A stretch of 64,000 nt of DNA from Rhyzopertha dominica (taxonomy: Eukaryota; Arthropoda; Insecta; Coleoptera; Bostrichidae), in the NCBI GenBank assembly GCA_025024175.1, contig QCXZ01000003.1, positions 18,124,392 through 18,188,391 of the forward strand, written 5' to 3'. Numbering within the stretch: position 1 is the first letter of the stretch; each line of letters begins with the position of its first letter. Positions 10,996-22,911 of this stretch are shown here, in pieces. The notes under the pieces are model-generated. The model was not told where the DNA came from and made no database searches. It saw nothing but the letters and a program-made list of their open reading frames with translations. The position numbers and the translations under genes were made by a program.

Positions 10996-11076
10996 TGTAT
11001 AGAGAGGGTACCATCATTGTCGCCATATTGTTGCCGCTTAATAGGTAACATACATTGACGGTACCCTCTATATACA
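10996..11076. mobile_element. 81-bp palindromic mini-MITE
   Basis: The ends TGTATAGAGAGGGTACC and, inverted, TGTATATAGAGGGTACCGTC form a nearly perfect stem around a 25- to 30-bp loop. It is too short to code; likely a miniature inverted-repeat element or a deletion relic. Confidence 0.5.
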
Positions 11077-11084
11077 GCAATACT

Positions 11085-11560
11085 AAAACTAGGGCTTGGC
11101 AAAGTATCAATACTTATTCATAGTATCGATACCTTCGGCTGTACCGAGTATTGATACCACATTGTGGTGGTATTGAAGTATCAAAAGTATTGAAAGTATT
11201 CAAAAGTATCGAAATATCAAAAGTGTTTAAAAGTATCAAAGTATCGAAAGGGTTTAGTATTGAAGTATTGAAAGTATTCAAAATTATCTGAAGTATCGAA
11301 AGCAAGATTTGCCCAAAAGTTTTTAGGGGTTCAAGGAACAAGTGTTTTTTCTGAACGCGTTTTTAGCACAGATGGGAATGTTGTAACCGATTTATGTGCA
11401 TCGCTGATGGCAGATCATGCTGAGCAGTTAATCACTCTAGCAATGAACAAAATAATTGTTCCTAAATAGAAAAGTAAAAGATTGAAATGTCAGAAAAGCT
11501 ACTTGAATAAAATTATACTCTTTTACATTTGCAGTCCCATGGTTATAAACATATAATTTT
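11085..11560 (+). mobile_element. hAT element relic with GTATCGATAC-type subterminal repeats
   Basis: From 11090 to 11300 there are many degenerate copies of AGTATCGAAAGTAT-like words in both orientations, starting at a CTAGGGCTTGGCAAAGTATC terminus. This is the subterminal pattern often seen in BED-finger hAT transposons, and it runs straight into the C-terminal end of a hAT transposase. The right boundary is uncertain. Confidence 0.55.
11302..11469 (+). pseudogene. hAT transposase C-terminal dimerisation domain fragment
   Basis: Fifty-five codons and a TAG stop encode FAQKFLGVQGTSVFSERVFS followed by TDGNVVTDL and a HAEQLITLAMNK tail. The SxxSERVFSxxGxxVTxxRxxL pattern is the hallmark of the hAT C-terminal dimerisation region (Dimer_Tnp_hAT; ZBED-like proteins). 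The usual arginine after VTDL is replaced by cysteine. The catalytic core and the BED finger are missing because the segment upstream is repeat sequence. It is a 5'-deleted pseudogene inside the golgin-like intron. Confidence 0.78.
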
Positions 11561-12535
11561 TGCTTCGGTTTTAGGTTAGGTTAGATTCCCACATGTTCCT
11601 TGTCAACCTGTATTATTATTGTTATAGATATATTTAATTTTAATAGTATTATTTAGTTCATTTATGTATTTCTTACGTTCCTAACATGCATAAACGGGGT
11701 TTGAAAATGTATAAACATAGTTGTGTGAAAAATACTGGTGAGTTTTAAACAAAAACACTGGTATATGTAAATTCTTATTTTATTATTTTTTTAGGAAGTT
11801 TACCTTGTATGAGAATAACTTACCTATTGAATTGTTTGTGAGGTATAGCGTAATCGCTTTTTTTCAATAGAAATCAATAGAATAGAACTTGTTCAATATA
11901 ACAATAAGCCCTATATAGAACCTGCTATCATCTACTATTAAAAAACCGCTGCAAATTGAATCAATACTTCCACATTAAAATGACATTGATGTTTTTATTT
12001 TTTATACTTTACGATTAGTAATCAGATTTTGAGCATTTTTTCTCTCTACACATTTTTTCTAAGACAAACAGTCCTCGTAATATTAGCAAAAATACATAAA
12101 TTATTAAAACCTGTTTTTTTCTAAATAACTTGAAAAGTATTAACTTAACAAAAAAATTACAAGAGTGCTTTCCGATCAGAAAATTGATTTCCTATGTAAT
12201 ACCAAAATTTAAAAAAAATCGTACGAACAGCGACCAAAATACGTTTTTTGGAAATATTTAGAAAATGTCAAAATTTTGGATAAATTTTCTAAGACACTTT
12301 TTGTGAGAAATTATATTTCCTATCTGATGGTATTTTCATTTTTTTAATATATTAAATATATTCGGAGATATTTTGGAAAACCATTTTCTTTAAGTGACGC
12401 TTTTTTGCTACTATCTTCTAAACAATTTGCTGCACGGAAAATGTATAAGGGCGAATAATACTCGCAGTTATACTGCTAATCACATACTAAAACGAAAAAA
12501 AAAATTAAAAAAATAAAAATTTGCAAAAGGGGTAG
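11561..12535. other. Intronic AT-rich DNA
   Basis: Contains a short TTAGGTTAGGTTAG run near 11574 and otherwise nothing I can assign. Confidence 0.5.
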
Positions 12536-12840
12536 TTACCCCTCAATTTCGCCCCCTTCCCGATACCCTACTTACCCCAAAAACAATAGATCGCTTTGGG
12601 TAGCTGAGATCTATACGTTTGCCAAATTTCAAGTTCATACATTAAGTCTTTCGAAAGTTATCGTGTCCACAAGCAAAACCACAGACACACCGACACAGAC
12701 AATTTTTTTGCTCTAATTTTGTTTTTTTTACCTATTCGACCGTTTTAAAGCGAATGAGCAGATAAAAGTTTTTGAAAATTTTTTTCGCAATACAATACTT
12801 TCCATCCGTTGGATGTGGAAGTAATTACGAAATATGCTTG
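12536..12840 (+). repeat. Copy of a dispersed repeat shared with the THAP element at 52.4-53.1 kb
   Basis: ATACCCTACTTACCCCAAAA, CTTTGGGTAGCTGAGATC, TTAAGTCTTTCGAAAGTTAT and GTTGGATGTGGAAGTAATTA occur here in the same order as at 52840-53060 (with point differences). It is therefore a partial copy of that transposon family; no terminal repeat was found on this copy. Confidence 0.65.
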
Positions 12841-14005
12841 TCTATAAATTTTACTTCATTTACAATTTCGTAAATACATTCTTAATTAACCAGCTAAATG
12901 TATGGAAGATGGGAAGGGCTCTGAGTTGGCAGTCCAGGTCCGGGGGGGCTGCTTCCTTGCCACCCCTTCGGTACGCCTAAGTTTGTACTAACTAAGAATT
13001 TGTAAAAACGATCTTGTATAGCAGAAAATACGGCAATCGGAAGGTGTCTTTTTTAATACCATTTAAATGACTAGAAAAAAATAACTCTGGAAGTAAACAA
13101 AAATTGGTGCATTTCTGGATTGCATAATCGAGACCCATTGTTTAATCACTTTTTTTTAAGTTAACCGTCTTTTTACCTTTTACGGTTTCTGAGGTACGCA
13201 TGTTCATTCCCACCTTCAGCAGACAGTATAGGAGTTTGCTTTATGTAAGTAAGTACTGGTTTAGAATAAAATAAGGAACAGCCGTAGTCAACTATGGCAG
13301 GCTGCTGCCATTTTAAGACAGCATTGTGCCTTAATACCCTATTCGAAATTCGAACTACGGCCCTGTCTGCCTTCAATTCTGTCTACCTTGAGACGGCCCT
13401 GCACTACAATAAACAATGTTTGAACAGCCATATTTTATTTCCAGGCGAGATAAATATAACAAATATTTGTCAAAATAAAACTCGTTATTCTAGCTTATCT
13501 TCGCCCTACCCCCGGTACGTTTCAGAATAGAGGTGTAGATAATGAAGGGAACTACAAATTGATTTCGGGCAGGATGTGAGTGTAATACCACGAAAATTTA
13601 GGTTAACAATGGGTGTTATGAAGTTACCTGTGTAAAACCGCCATAAATAACCGTTAACAGCTGCGTGGATCTCACGATAAGACGGATCGTTGCTTTTGCC
13701 AAAGAAAATCTGCGCGTACCATGAAATGTCACCAATTGTTTTCTTTGCATCAGTAGTAAAAATTACTTACAAAAATTTATCTTTTTAATTGTAAAAGTAG
13801 AAAATTCCATGTTTTCAAGTTGCGCAGACCGTAGATTTTCGTGGACGTATCTATGAAGCTGTTTTTATTGTTTGCAGTTATGTCATGTATATTTTTAAAT
13901 GGAATATGTACAGAATCTTATAGTCTGCATCTGATATAGAGTTTGATAACTGTTTAAAATAAGGTAGTTTCGGTTTTAGATATAGTTTATTTGAATTTAA
14001 AATGA
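12841..14005. other. Intronic DNA, nothing assigned
   Basis: Short open frames at 13173-13530 overlap on both strands without recognisable motifs. Confidence 0.45.
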
Positions 14006-14560
14006 ACCCTTCGTTTTTTTTCTCACCACGTCACGAGATTGTCTTCGAAAAATTAAGAAACTGTTCCATTTAAACCACACCCAACGACTTATTCAAATAA
14101 AACATTAATTATGCAACATGCTGTATCTCAAAATCAAATGACAATAGAGTGGTGGTATCTTAGTACCTTTTGGTTTAATTCGATGGGCTCTATCCAAGAC
14201 GTTAATCAAAACGGTTTTTTTCCCTTTGATATTACAAAGTTGTATTTAAGATCTTAGTCAAGTGAAGTTCGATTGTTTTTTTTCTCATCACCGCAAGATT
14301 CTTCTCGAAAAATTAAGAAACATTTTTATTTAAACCACTATTCTTATTCTACGACTTCAAGTAAACTGTTTCGTGAACAGCAATTATTCAACATGCAGTG
14401 TCTCAGATGCAAATGACTAGGCTAGTATGGTACCTCAGTATTTTTTGGTTAATTCGATGTGGTATATCCTATACGCTACTCAGAATGGGTCTGTTTCATT
14501 AAAAATAACTAGGTTCTAGTAAAGTTTTTTACTTATCACCGCATTTAAATCACCATTCAC
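14006..14560. repeat. Degenerate tandem duplication, period about 255-260 bp
   Basis: The block CGTTTTTTTTCTCACCACG, CGAAAAATTAAGAAACTG, ATGCTGTATCTCAAAATCAA and TTTTGGTTTAATTCGATG (14010-14185) recurs with changes at 14270-14460, and a third truncated start is at about 14521 (TTTTTTACTTATCACCGC). No coding frame is kept between copies. Confidence 0.65.
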
Positions 14561-15391
14561 AACTTTATATAAAAAACTTAGCTGTTGTAAACTGTTAGAC
14601 TGAATATCCTGTTTAAAAGTTGGTACCCAACTATAATATTTACATAAGTTCATCTTCAAATGCCTTTATTTGTGGACGATTAAAAAATTGTCAAGTTTCT
14701 TCTACGTAATTGCCATTCCAAATGCCGTTTATTATGTAGGTTTAGATTATATTTGATATTTCCATGTTTCCAAAATAATAATTAAAAATTGTAAGTCTAC
14801 TTAAGATTTATTGTTTATCATTTGCTTGAATTAAGGCGAACGCACTAAAATCAAACATCTCTGACGTTGCTAAGAACAAACGACATTATTTAAAGATTTA
14901 TTGCTTAGTCTACTTAGTATCAGCTTAATAGATGTAGAAGACAATTGATTTTATCGCACTTACATGCATATGTATATACAAATATTTTCGGGATTGGCAC
15001 CCAAGGATGGCTCACTTTCAACTACTTCAGTATATTCGTTCGTGTTTAAAAAATAAATTTTTATCGTTAATTTTAGAGGATAATATTGTCTATTTCCCCA
15101 ACTTGTCCCGATATGTCGTAAATTGTTAAGGTTGCAGGTATGTACTTACGTTTTTATTCTCATATCATGAAGCACTTCTAGTTATGGGCCAAGCGCAATG
15201 TGTGCAAATCTATCAAACAACTTCGGACGGAGCTATATCTCGTTATATAGAGACATACTCAAAAATAAGTTGGTGAAATACAAGGTCTGTTCGACTACTA
15301 CAGGTTGTAGCATTTGGGCTCCAGCCAATAGCAAACAGTTGCGTCATCGGGCGCCTCATTCCTTCGCGCTTAGGCTCACAGTTCAGAGCTG
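14561..15391. other. Intronic DNA, nothing assigned
   Basis: No recognisable coding or repeat structure. Confidence 0.45.
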
Positions 15392-15510
15392 GGAAGTAAT
15401 CGATTACTCTTAATTAAATTACGTAATTGATTACATTTTTGATGTAACTGTAATTGCAATTGATTACATTTACGATAAATGTAATACATTAAAATCGTAA
15501 TCNATTACAA
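15392..15510. repeat. GTAATCGATTAC-rich element
   Basis: Repeated palindromic words (GTAATCGATTAC, GTAATTGATTAC, GCAATTGATTAC) in about 120 bp, ending at GTAATCNATTAC. Such words fill the subterminal regions of some hAT MITEs; here the class is a guess. Confidence 0.4.
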
Positions 15511-16061
15511 AAATGATGGCAAGAAATTATAAATATTTTGAATAATTATATTTGTGGATTCGATTTATAAGTTTCCGTGGGAGCAGAATGACTCATCAAC
15601 TCATTGGTCTCTCAAACGCCTGCAACCATACAATTGGAATTGTTAGGAATAGCGATCTTTTGGTGCAGTAAGAATTGCGCGTGTTAAAACGGGTGCACGA
15701 TTTTGCGGTATCCAGGTTAGGGTTGCCATTTTAAAACATAGTTATAAATTCATCATTTTTGTGTTATCTTTAATAAAAATGAACTAAATATCGAGGTCTT
15801 TTTGTGTGGACTAAACTTGCTCCGGGTCAAAACGACTTATTTTCCACTTGGGGTTTCACGCTTTAATTTTCTACAAAATGTCGCCGTTGAGTTTGGTAAC
15901 ACTTTTTTTAAACATCCTTTTATGTGTAACTTTCCTGTTCTTTTCTTGCAGACACATGGTAGCAATGTTTCGTTCCTAGTTTTATAATAATGTGTAAAGG
16001 GAACAGAGAGTGACATTTTCAAGGCAAAGGTTGTGTTGATCCAGTGTATGTTTACTTACAG
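15511..16061 (+). other. Last part of intron 2
   Basis: AT-rich with CTTACTTACAG-type acceptor sequence at its end; nothing else recognised. Confidence 0.5.
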
Positions 16062-16121
16062 ATAGAAAATCTTCGAAAACTAGAAGCCGAGCACCAAGAT
16101 GGCATGTCAAACTGGGGAGCG
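16062..16121 (+). CDS. Golgin-like gene, exon 3
   Basis: The acceptor TTTACTTACAG precedes a 60-base exon in phase 0 and a consensus donor GCG|GTAAGT follows. It encodes IENLRKLEAEHQDGMSNWGA, continuing the charged helix of exon 2. Exon length is a multiple of three and both splice sites are strong, so I regard it as the same gene. No phase-0 continuation was found downstream; the TIR element beginning 72 bp later sits in intron 3. The gene must continue beyond the window or through exons I could not see. Confidence 0.6.
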
Positions 16122-16193
16122 GTAAGTCTTTAACTGATAAAGACCGTTCTGCTGCTTATTATTTAGTAGTGATATCTTACATTCATTCATGTA

Positions 16194-17932
16194 CAGGGTG
16201 AGCAAATAAGAGAGGTGGCCGGTCATATCTCATAAACCAGTAGCCCTAGAGCTTTGAGGTAAACATAAAGCGCCAAGAGAAATTGCTGGAATATTTTCGA
16301 GTTTGTAAAGTGACCGCTAGAGGGCGCTATGGTACCTCCAAATTACAAAATTAATGTTTGCCATTTTTAGCCTAATAAATGTCCGAGGTAACATTTTAAG
16401 AGCGTTTGAACTAAAATCTACCATTTTTGTTTAGAACATTTTTTTTTGTTAAATGTCAAAGAACTGGGGGGCGGGAGAATATTAATATAGAAAATCGCTT
16501 ATATTTCAGGTTTGGCTTGACCGATTTCAACCGACGAGGTGTCGTTTTCAAGAGCTTATGTGCCCTTATAAAAAAGCAATTTTAAGTGTCAGAACATTGT
16601 TTGTATGTTGACCGCAAGAGGGCGTTTTTTGAAGTTACTACCTAAATATCAATTTTTTTCAAATGCAAAGTTATAAGGCTGTTTACTTTATTAAATGAAC
16701 AATTGAATATAGACTAAAATGGTGGAAACTAAAATCTTGAAAACCGCACCATTTAAAAAATTCGAGAAAAATTGATATTTAGGTAGTAACTTCAGAAAAC
16801 GCCCTCTTGCGGTCAGCACACAAACTATGTTCTGACACTTAAAATTGCTTTTTATGAAGGCACATAAGCTCTTGAAAATGACACCTCGTTGGGTGAAATC
16901 CGACAAGCCAAACCCAAAATATTTGCGGTTTTCTGTATTAATATTCACCGGCCCCCACTCCTTAATTTGATATTTAAGAATAAAATGTTCTAAACAAAAA
17001 TGGTAGATTCTAGTCCAANCAATCTTAATTGTTGGAAAATATTTTCGAGTTGGTAAAGTGACCACTAGGNGGCGCTGTGGCACCTCCAAATTACAAAGTT
17101 AATGTTTATATCATTTTTGGCCTAATAAATGTCTGCGGTATTAAACATTTTAAGATTGTTTGGACTGAAATCTACCATTTTTGTTTAGAACATTTTTTGT
17201 TAAATGTCAATTAAAGGGGGGGGGGAGTGAATATTAATATAGAAAATCGCTAATATTTCAGGTTTAGCTTGACCGATTTCAACCAACGAGGTGTCATTTT
17301 CAAGAGCTTATGTGCCCTTATAAAAAGCAATTTTAAGTGTCTGAACATAGTTTGTGTGTTGACCGCAAGAGGGCGTTTTCTGAAATTACTACCTAAAATC
17401 GATTTTTCTCGAAATTTTTAAATGGTGCGGTTATCATCATTTTAGTATATATTCAATTGTTCTTTTAATGAAGTAAATACCCTTATATCTTTGCATTTAA
17501 AAATTTCGAGAAAAATTGATATTTAGGTAACAACTTCAGAAAACGCCTCTTGCGGTCAACAAACAATGTTCTGATACTTAAAATTGCTTTTTATAAGGGC
17601 ACATAAGCTCTTGAAAACGACACCTCGTCGGTTGAAATCGGTTGTTTATTTGACATTTAACAAAAAAATGTTCTAAACAAAAATGGTAGATTTTAGTCCA
17701 ATCAATCTTAAAATGTTTAATACCGCAGACATTTATTAGGCTAAAAATGACACAAACATTAATTTTGTAATTTGGAGGTACCACAGCGCCTTCTAGCGGT
17801 CACGTTAAAAACTCGAAAATATTTTCCAGCAATTTTTATTAGCCACTTTACTTAAGAAATTTTTTACCCCAAAGCTCTAGGGCTACTGGTTTATGAGATA
17901 TGACCGGCCACCTCTCTTATTTGCTCATCCTG
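16194..17932. mobile_element. Foldback-type TIR element with four alternating arms
   Basis: Outer termini CAGGGTGAGCAAATAAGAGA and, inverted, CAGGATGAGCAAATAAGAGA are flanked by TA on both sides (16192-16193; 17933-17934). The TIR exceeds 100 bp. The inside holds four copies of one module in alternating orientation: plus at 16288-16680, minus at 16740-17030, plus at 17034-17450, minus at 17490-17850. Marker words are GACCGCAAGAGGGCGTTTT, ATCTACCATTTTTGTTTAGA and GGAGGTACCACAGCGCC. No transposase. Likely a Tc1/mariner-type MITE that has duplicated its hairpin. Confidence 0.75.
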
Positions 17933-17934
17933 TA

Positions 17935-18523
17935 CATTCGGCTTCATGGCCGTACTGGGACTGCGTGACGGTCTGTCTCATTATCCGCGAAGCCGACTAT
18001 ACAAGTTTTAAATGAGTGTTAATCTCTTAATATCACAAAATTTAGAACTTGCAAAACTTCAAAAGTCTTACACCAACACCTTAACATTGTTTAAAACAGA
18101 ATGCCAAGCTTTACTAAACCGAGTAATTTTTCTTGTCGATTGAAATTAGAAGGATAATTAAAAATTTCGTTTGTTTTTCGGTAAAGCCAGGTTGCTAATG
18201 GGATTTCGTTTAGGTACAGGACTTGGGTGCTCCCAAAGAAATATTTTACAACTAGAGCTTTAAAAAACCTCTTCAGTAATGTCAGGTTTATCAACATGAA
18301 ATTGTCCTAATAGTCCAATTGCTGTTTCCATGCAAAATCTCGGACATGCCCATTCCAGCTCGTAGTGTCAGACACATTAAAACCAAGAAATCTTCCATTT
18401 GGGATTTCCAAATAAGGCATTTTCTTTCACTGATTATCATGAAATTATAGAATGTTTGTTTTAATTGTGTTTAATTTGAGTACATTTATGGCAAATCAAT
18501 AAAAATTCTCTACTTTCGAAATC
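17935..18523 (-). other. Spacer with a possible LINE RT C-terminal relic
   Basis: Minus-strand reading of 18410-18091 gives GRFLGLNVSDTTSWNGHV, which resembles the FLGxxxDxxLSWxxHI block after the palm of non-LTR reverse transcriptases. The following 68-codon open stretch (18297-18091) is compatible but not diagnostic. Weak support. Confidence 0.3.
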
Positions 18524-19021
18524 AGAGGTCGGCAACATTTTATATACAGGGGCACTCTCAATATGACATATTGCCTAATGAACTACACTACCTATAAATT
18601 TATTTCACATTTGCAATGGTCCGCCCGTTTGTTTACGTAAGCATTATATGTTAAACAAAATACTCTGTTTATCAAGATATTCATTTTAATACAGAGTTTC
18701 TATAAAGGATTCATCGCATCTTTTATGGGAATTATCGATTAAATCAGTTTGCCGCCTATCAGGAAGGTGAACACAACAATTGCTTTGACGTATACTTGTC
18801 ACCTCTCGATTTGAATTGATTTGATACATTTTAATATGAAAAAAAAACCCGTGACAGTTTTATTCTGTAGTAATAATTACGTCTATGCTATGTCGCCTGC
18901 GTCAGAACAATCTGTGGACAGCTGTTTCGGCCTATAAAGCCTCCTCAGCACAGCTATAGTCCCAACGCAGACAACACGTTATAGATCTGGCTTCCCTTAT
19001 ATACACCAAGGTAGGCGATGT
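18524..19021. other. Spacer with a lone hAT-like terminus
   Basis: CAGAGGTCGGCAACATTTT at about 18524 looks like a hAT end, but no partner end was found. The rest is unassigned. Confidence 0.3.
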
Positions 19022-19297
19022 GTATGCGAGAATTATAGTGTGGATGACACCATGCCATCTAGTGGCAATACGTCATCATCCACTCATCTTCGTGGAGAAC
19101 TAATCTGAACGGTAGCCCACTATGTCGTGGGCGTTTAAACGACGACGATCGTCGTTGGGGAACGTCTGCCGGCTTTTAAACGCCCACAACATAGTGGGCT
19201 GCCGTTTAGTTTAGATTAGTTCTCCACGGAGACGAGTGGATGATGCCGTATTGCAACTAGNTGGCATGGTGTCATCCATACTGTAATTATNGCATAC
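19022..19297. mobile_element. Near-perfect long hairpin (palindromic MITE)
   Basis: Two arms of about 115-120 bp pair almost completely: GTGGATGACACCATGCCA, CATCATCCACTC, GTGGAGAACTAATCT and GCCCACTATGTCGTGGGCG on the left recur inverted on the right. The loop (about 19139-19172) contains its own small palindrome AACGACGA-CGA-TCGTCGTT. No coding content. Confidence 0.7.
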
Positions 19298-20421
19298 TCT
19301 GTAGTGTTTTGTGNAATAANCAACTTTAAGGTTGCAGAAAGCTCACATTTCGGAGCTTTGGGCTGACACGGTTGCGTATAACTTTTAGGTTATGTATCGT
19401 ATTTGTGAGGTTGTGGCTACAGTAAGCCTGTTAAATAATTGTACTAAGATGGACTGAAAGTTTTTTTAACCTGCCGCAACGGTAAAATTCACAAACTAAG
19501 TGGTAATAACATTTGCTGCACTACACAAAGCTTCCACAGTGCAAGGGTGTAGACTGTAGAGGTTACCACAAACGTACTATACCAATAATTATTGTTATTT
19601 CTTATCTTTAAAAGAAAAATACAACCGTAAATTGTTGGAAGATCTTTATAAAGCCATCAATTTCGTGACTGTAACTTAATCTCCAACCTTCAGTACTATC
19701 GTGCTTATTGATGTTCATTGATCGCCATGCGCGTTGTAGCTTGGCAGCAGTTATAAAAAGGCGGCACAAAGAATATAGAAACCATGTATGTACAAATTCG
19801 TGAAGCGAAAAACTTATGATTTATTTACACTTACGATTTATATTTATAATTAACGTGATGCTTAACATTGTAATTTGTCAGCTAGCTCATTGCAATCCGG
19901 CACATAATTATAGTTTGCTGTTTTAAGGTACTGGTTTAAATAAACATCCGTAAGCCACAATCGGTATTTAGATTTTAAGTACTTCATGTTTGAACATGAA
20001 GTATGGCGACGCACAGAACGAATGTATTTTTAACGCACATGTTCTCAATACTTAATATTTTTTGTGGATACCAAATTCCAAAATGTTATCATTTTGGCGC
20101 CACTCAAACATACTTAAGTAGCTAAAAGTTTCGGTATACCTACTTGTTGTTATAAGGTTCTTTTTCATCAAAACAATCTATTTTGAATTGTATTGCGCGC
20201 CAAATTAATATTCTCCTTAATATTGATCTGACTGTTAGGGTAAAGCAAAGCAAACATTGTTATCTGGAGCAAACAACCAGATGTTACCTATTTAATGATA
20301 TCGATAAGAAATGATACATAGCACTAAAGCTCCACCATATCCACGTGTGTATATTGCAACCGTTTTAGACCGTCATATATTTTTGAACTCTGTCATATCT
20401 TCATAAATTATAGTTCGTGAC
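19298..20421. other. Unassigned AT-rich DNA
   Basis: No motif or repeat recognised; several Ns near 19261-19320. Confidence 0.45.
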
Positions 20422-22349
20422 CCGACAAAATGACCCTGGACAAAATAGCCTTGACAAAATAGCCAGTAGACAAAATAACCAGCGACAAAATAGCCGCGGT
20501 CAAAATAGCTTAGTGACAAAACAGTCCATTAATAGAATAGCTCGTTCCAACCACAGCTGGGCGTTACCCGCATTTGTGCGATAATAACGACCAAAAATAT
20601 TTCCTCTAAGATGCAAAATGTAAAAAAATATATTTAAAAAAATCTGATAAAATTTTCACTCTTTCATTTTTAGCCGAAGATTTCATTGGATAAAAAACAG
20701 TTAGATTAAAATGTATATAAATAGATATATGTTATCGGATAAAAGTAGAAAATTGATCGTCCTAACAATGGGGAAGTTGCATGAATTTTTTAATTCTGTT
20801 TAAACAGCAGTAGCATGTTGTTCGTTAGATTCTATCACGAGTGGTAATTACAAAATTAAAAATAATTGTATAATTAGTGACATATTTGCGTAGTTTAAAC
20901 GTGATCGGATGGGCGCCATGGTCGGCGTGACGTCAGCTCACAGATACGACGACCATTATTGTTATTTAAACAGCTGGTGACAGCATCACTCATCTTGATT
21001 ATTATTTGAAATTTACATCACAGAGTGGTATAAAACTGGTGTCAAACTTCGCGAAGCACATAGAACGAACCGCACCCTAAGTACGTGCGTTTACTTATGC
21101 GTAATGCAGCTTTGCGCTACGCGTTTCTGTCTTGTGACGTCACTAGCTATCGAAGCACGCTTTCAGGGGGTGAAGCCAATCATACTTTTAAATTGAATTT
21201 TTGAACTTATTTGAAATCGGATTAAACTCGGACAAGCGGCGAGCGGTTTCTATTGAATGGTACTTTCATCCTGTCCTATTTCCTAAAAACGTGAAATTTC
21301 TCCATTACTTGTCACTTCCAATAATGATATACCCGAATTTAATTTAATTAAATATAAGATTGTACTCATATTATTGACATGATTGAAAAGTTTGGAAAAT
21401 TAAAAAAGCCACGATCATAAGAGGCATGCTCGTTGTTTTTGTAAATTTAAAACTTAATAAAACCACACCTAAAATAAAAATTCTTGTAAAGCCATCGAAT
21501 CCTAATGGGCAGAAAAACTCACTCGAAATTGCTCCTATTTACAAAAAAAAACACGGTGAAACCAAAATGCGGGTTTTTCAAGGTAGGTGTCCGAACTGCT
21601 GTGAACATTTTTCTGTCTGCTTAACTCAGGCATAATCGCTTTTCCAAGGATTTACAATGAGGTTTGTAAGGACTAGTATACCTATTAAGATGATTAAAGA
21701 AGGAAGTGCTAACTACCTTGAAGCTATATTGGTTCTGTTGTGATAATTTGCTGGTTTTATGTTCATGGATTATAAGATTTTCCAAAATTTGTTTTCAAAT
21801 GTCCGCCCTATGTCTGAGTATATACCTGCGTAATTCCATTGGAAATTCCTTGAGAGATACAGGTAAATAGGAATAAATTAGTCTTAAAGTTTTAATCGCC
21901 AGTATTCTGAAGTATGGTAAAAAATAAATGAGGAAAAATGCCGTAGTGGCATTAGGGTGACCGGTGAAGAAGTAAAAGTTGTTTCAAAGCATGATCATGC
22001 AGAAAAATATAGCTGCAAAGTTCTTAAACGAAATATAAGAGAGGGCGACGCAAATTCTGGAAAAAAACAAAGTAATTTTTCATGAAGTTAGTTGCACTCA
22101 AAAGCTTTTCTAATATCAAATTATGTTAAAGTGTGGTGTTCCAATTGAAAATCGAAAGTGTGCGTCTTTTCTGGTGAAACCGGAAGTCGCAATATTTTGT
22201 TCTTTGTCTGATAAATCGACAAATTTCCAATATATTAAATAACCAAGTTTCGCTTTTCTATCTAAATAATGTATTTCAAATTAATGGATGAGCCTAGTTG
22301 CATTATCAAAAATTTGTCGGGGCTATTTTGTGCTGGGCTGTTTTGTCGG
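20422..22349 (+). mobile_element. MULE-like element with GACAAAATAGCC terminal repeats
   Basis: The left end is a run of degenerate 13- to 17-bp units built on GACAAAATAGCC (20422-20530). The right end, inverted, is CCGACAAAACAGCCCAGCAC and ACAAAATAGCCCCGACAAA (22311-22349). A FLYWCH-type zinc-finger remnant lies inside. FLYWCH domains are characteristic of insect Mutator-like (Phantom/MULE) elements, so that class is inferred. No clear target duplication was found and the transposase core is not recognisable. Confidence 0.55.
21930..22066 (+). pseudogene. FLYWCH zinc-finger fragment
   Basis: The frame starting about 21930 reads EEKCRSGIRVTGEEVKVVSK and then HDHAEKY. This is the second half of a FLYWCH domain (C..R...TxGxxVVxxxxxHxH): one cysteine, the arginine after it and the HxH pair are present. 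The first half (FLYWCH itself) is lost or degenerate. FLYWCH domains bind DNA and are common in MULE-derived transposases and host proteins. The surrounding terminal repeats favour the transposon reading. Confidence 0.55.
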
Positions 22350-22911
22350 TACGCCTTTTTGTTACTACGTATTTAGATTTTTTTGGATTAATCTCGAATT
22401 TTTCATTACTTATAAACATAGATCGATATTTTAATGGCCCATGTGTTATTTTGGATATAGGTGCTTCACTGACAAATAATAGCACAAAATTAACGTAAAG
22501 TAGAAAAACTGACAGTGGTTAAAGTAATGTAATTACAATAACATAAAACATAAAAAGAGATTTAAAGGCCAAATTAAATGTTTATACACCTCACCGTTTC
22601 GAATTATATACTTTTCGATATGTTTTAGAATTCTTATATATGAAGCCCGCCAAATTGTTTTAAGATCCAATGAGTTTGGCATCCCTTGTACTCTGTTCTT
22701 CAAATCATTTTTATTGTCACATATAATTCTTTGCCTATCTCCAAAAGAACTAATGGAGGGATGGATTTTTACACGGCGAATTGTTTGCAACCCATTTCTT
22801 TAAACGTTTCTCACAATAAGTAAAACTTTAGATGGCAGTGCCATCTGTCAGCATTCCACTGACATGACAAAGCCACCTAGCTGCCTTAACGGGTACTATT
22901 TCCTAAAGCAC
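22350..22911. other. Unassigned DNA
   Basis: An 85-codon open frame on the minus strand (22790-22533) has no recognisable motif. Confidence 0.4.

Noticed and set aside
11570..11590. Telomeric TTAGG repeats (also the reverse at about 32809)
   Set aside because: Only two to three units in each place; chance or promoter-type words, not telomere sequence.
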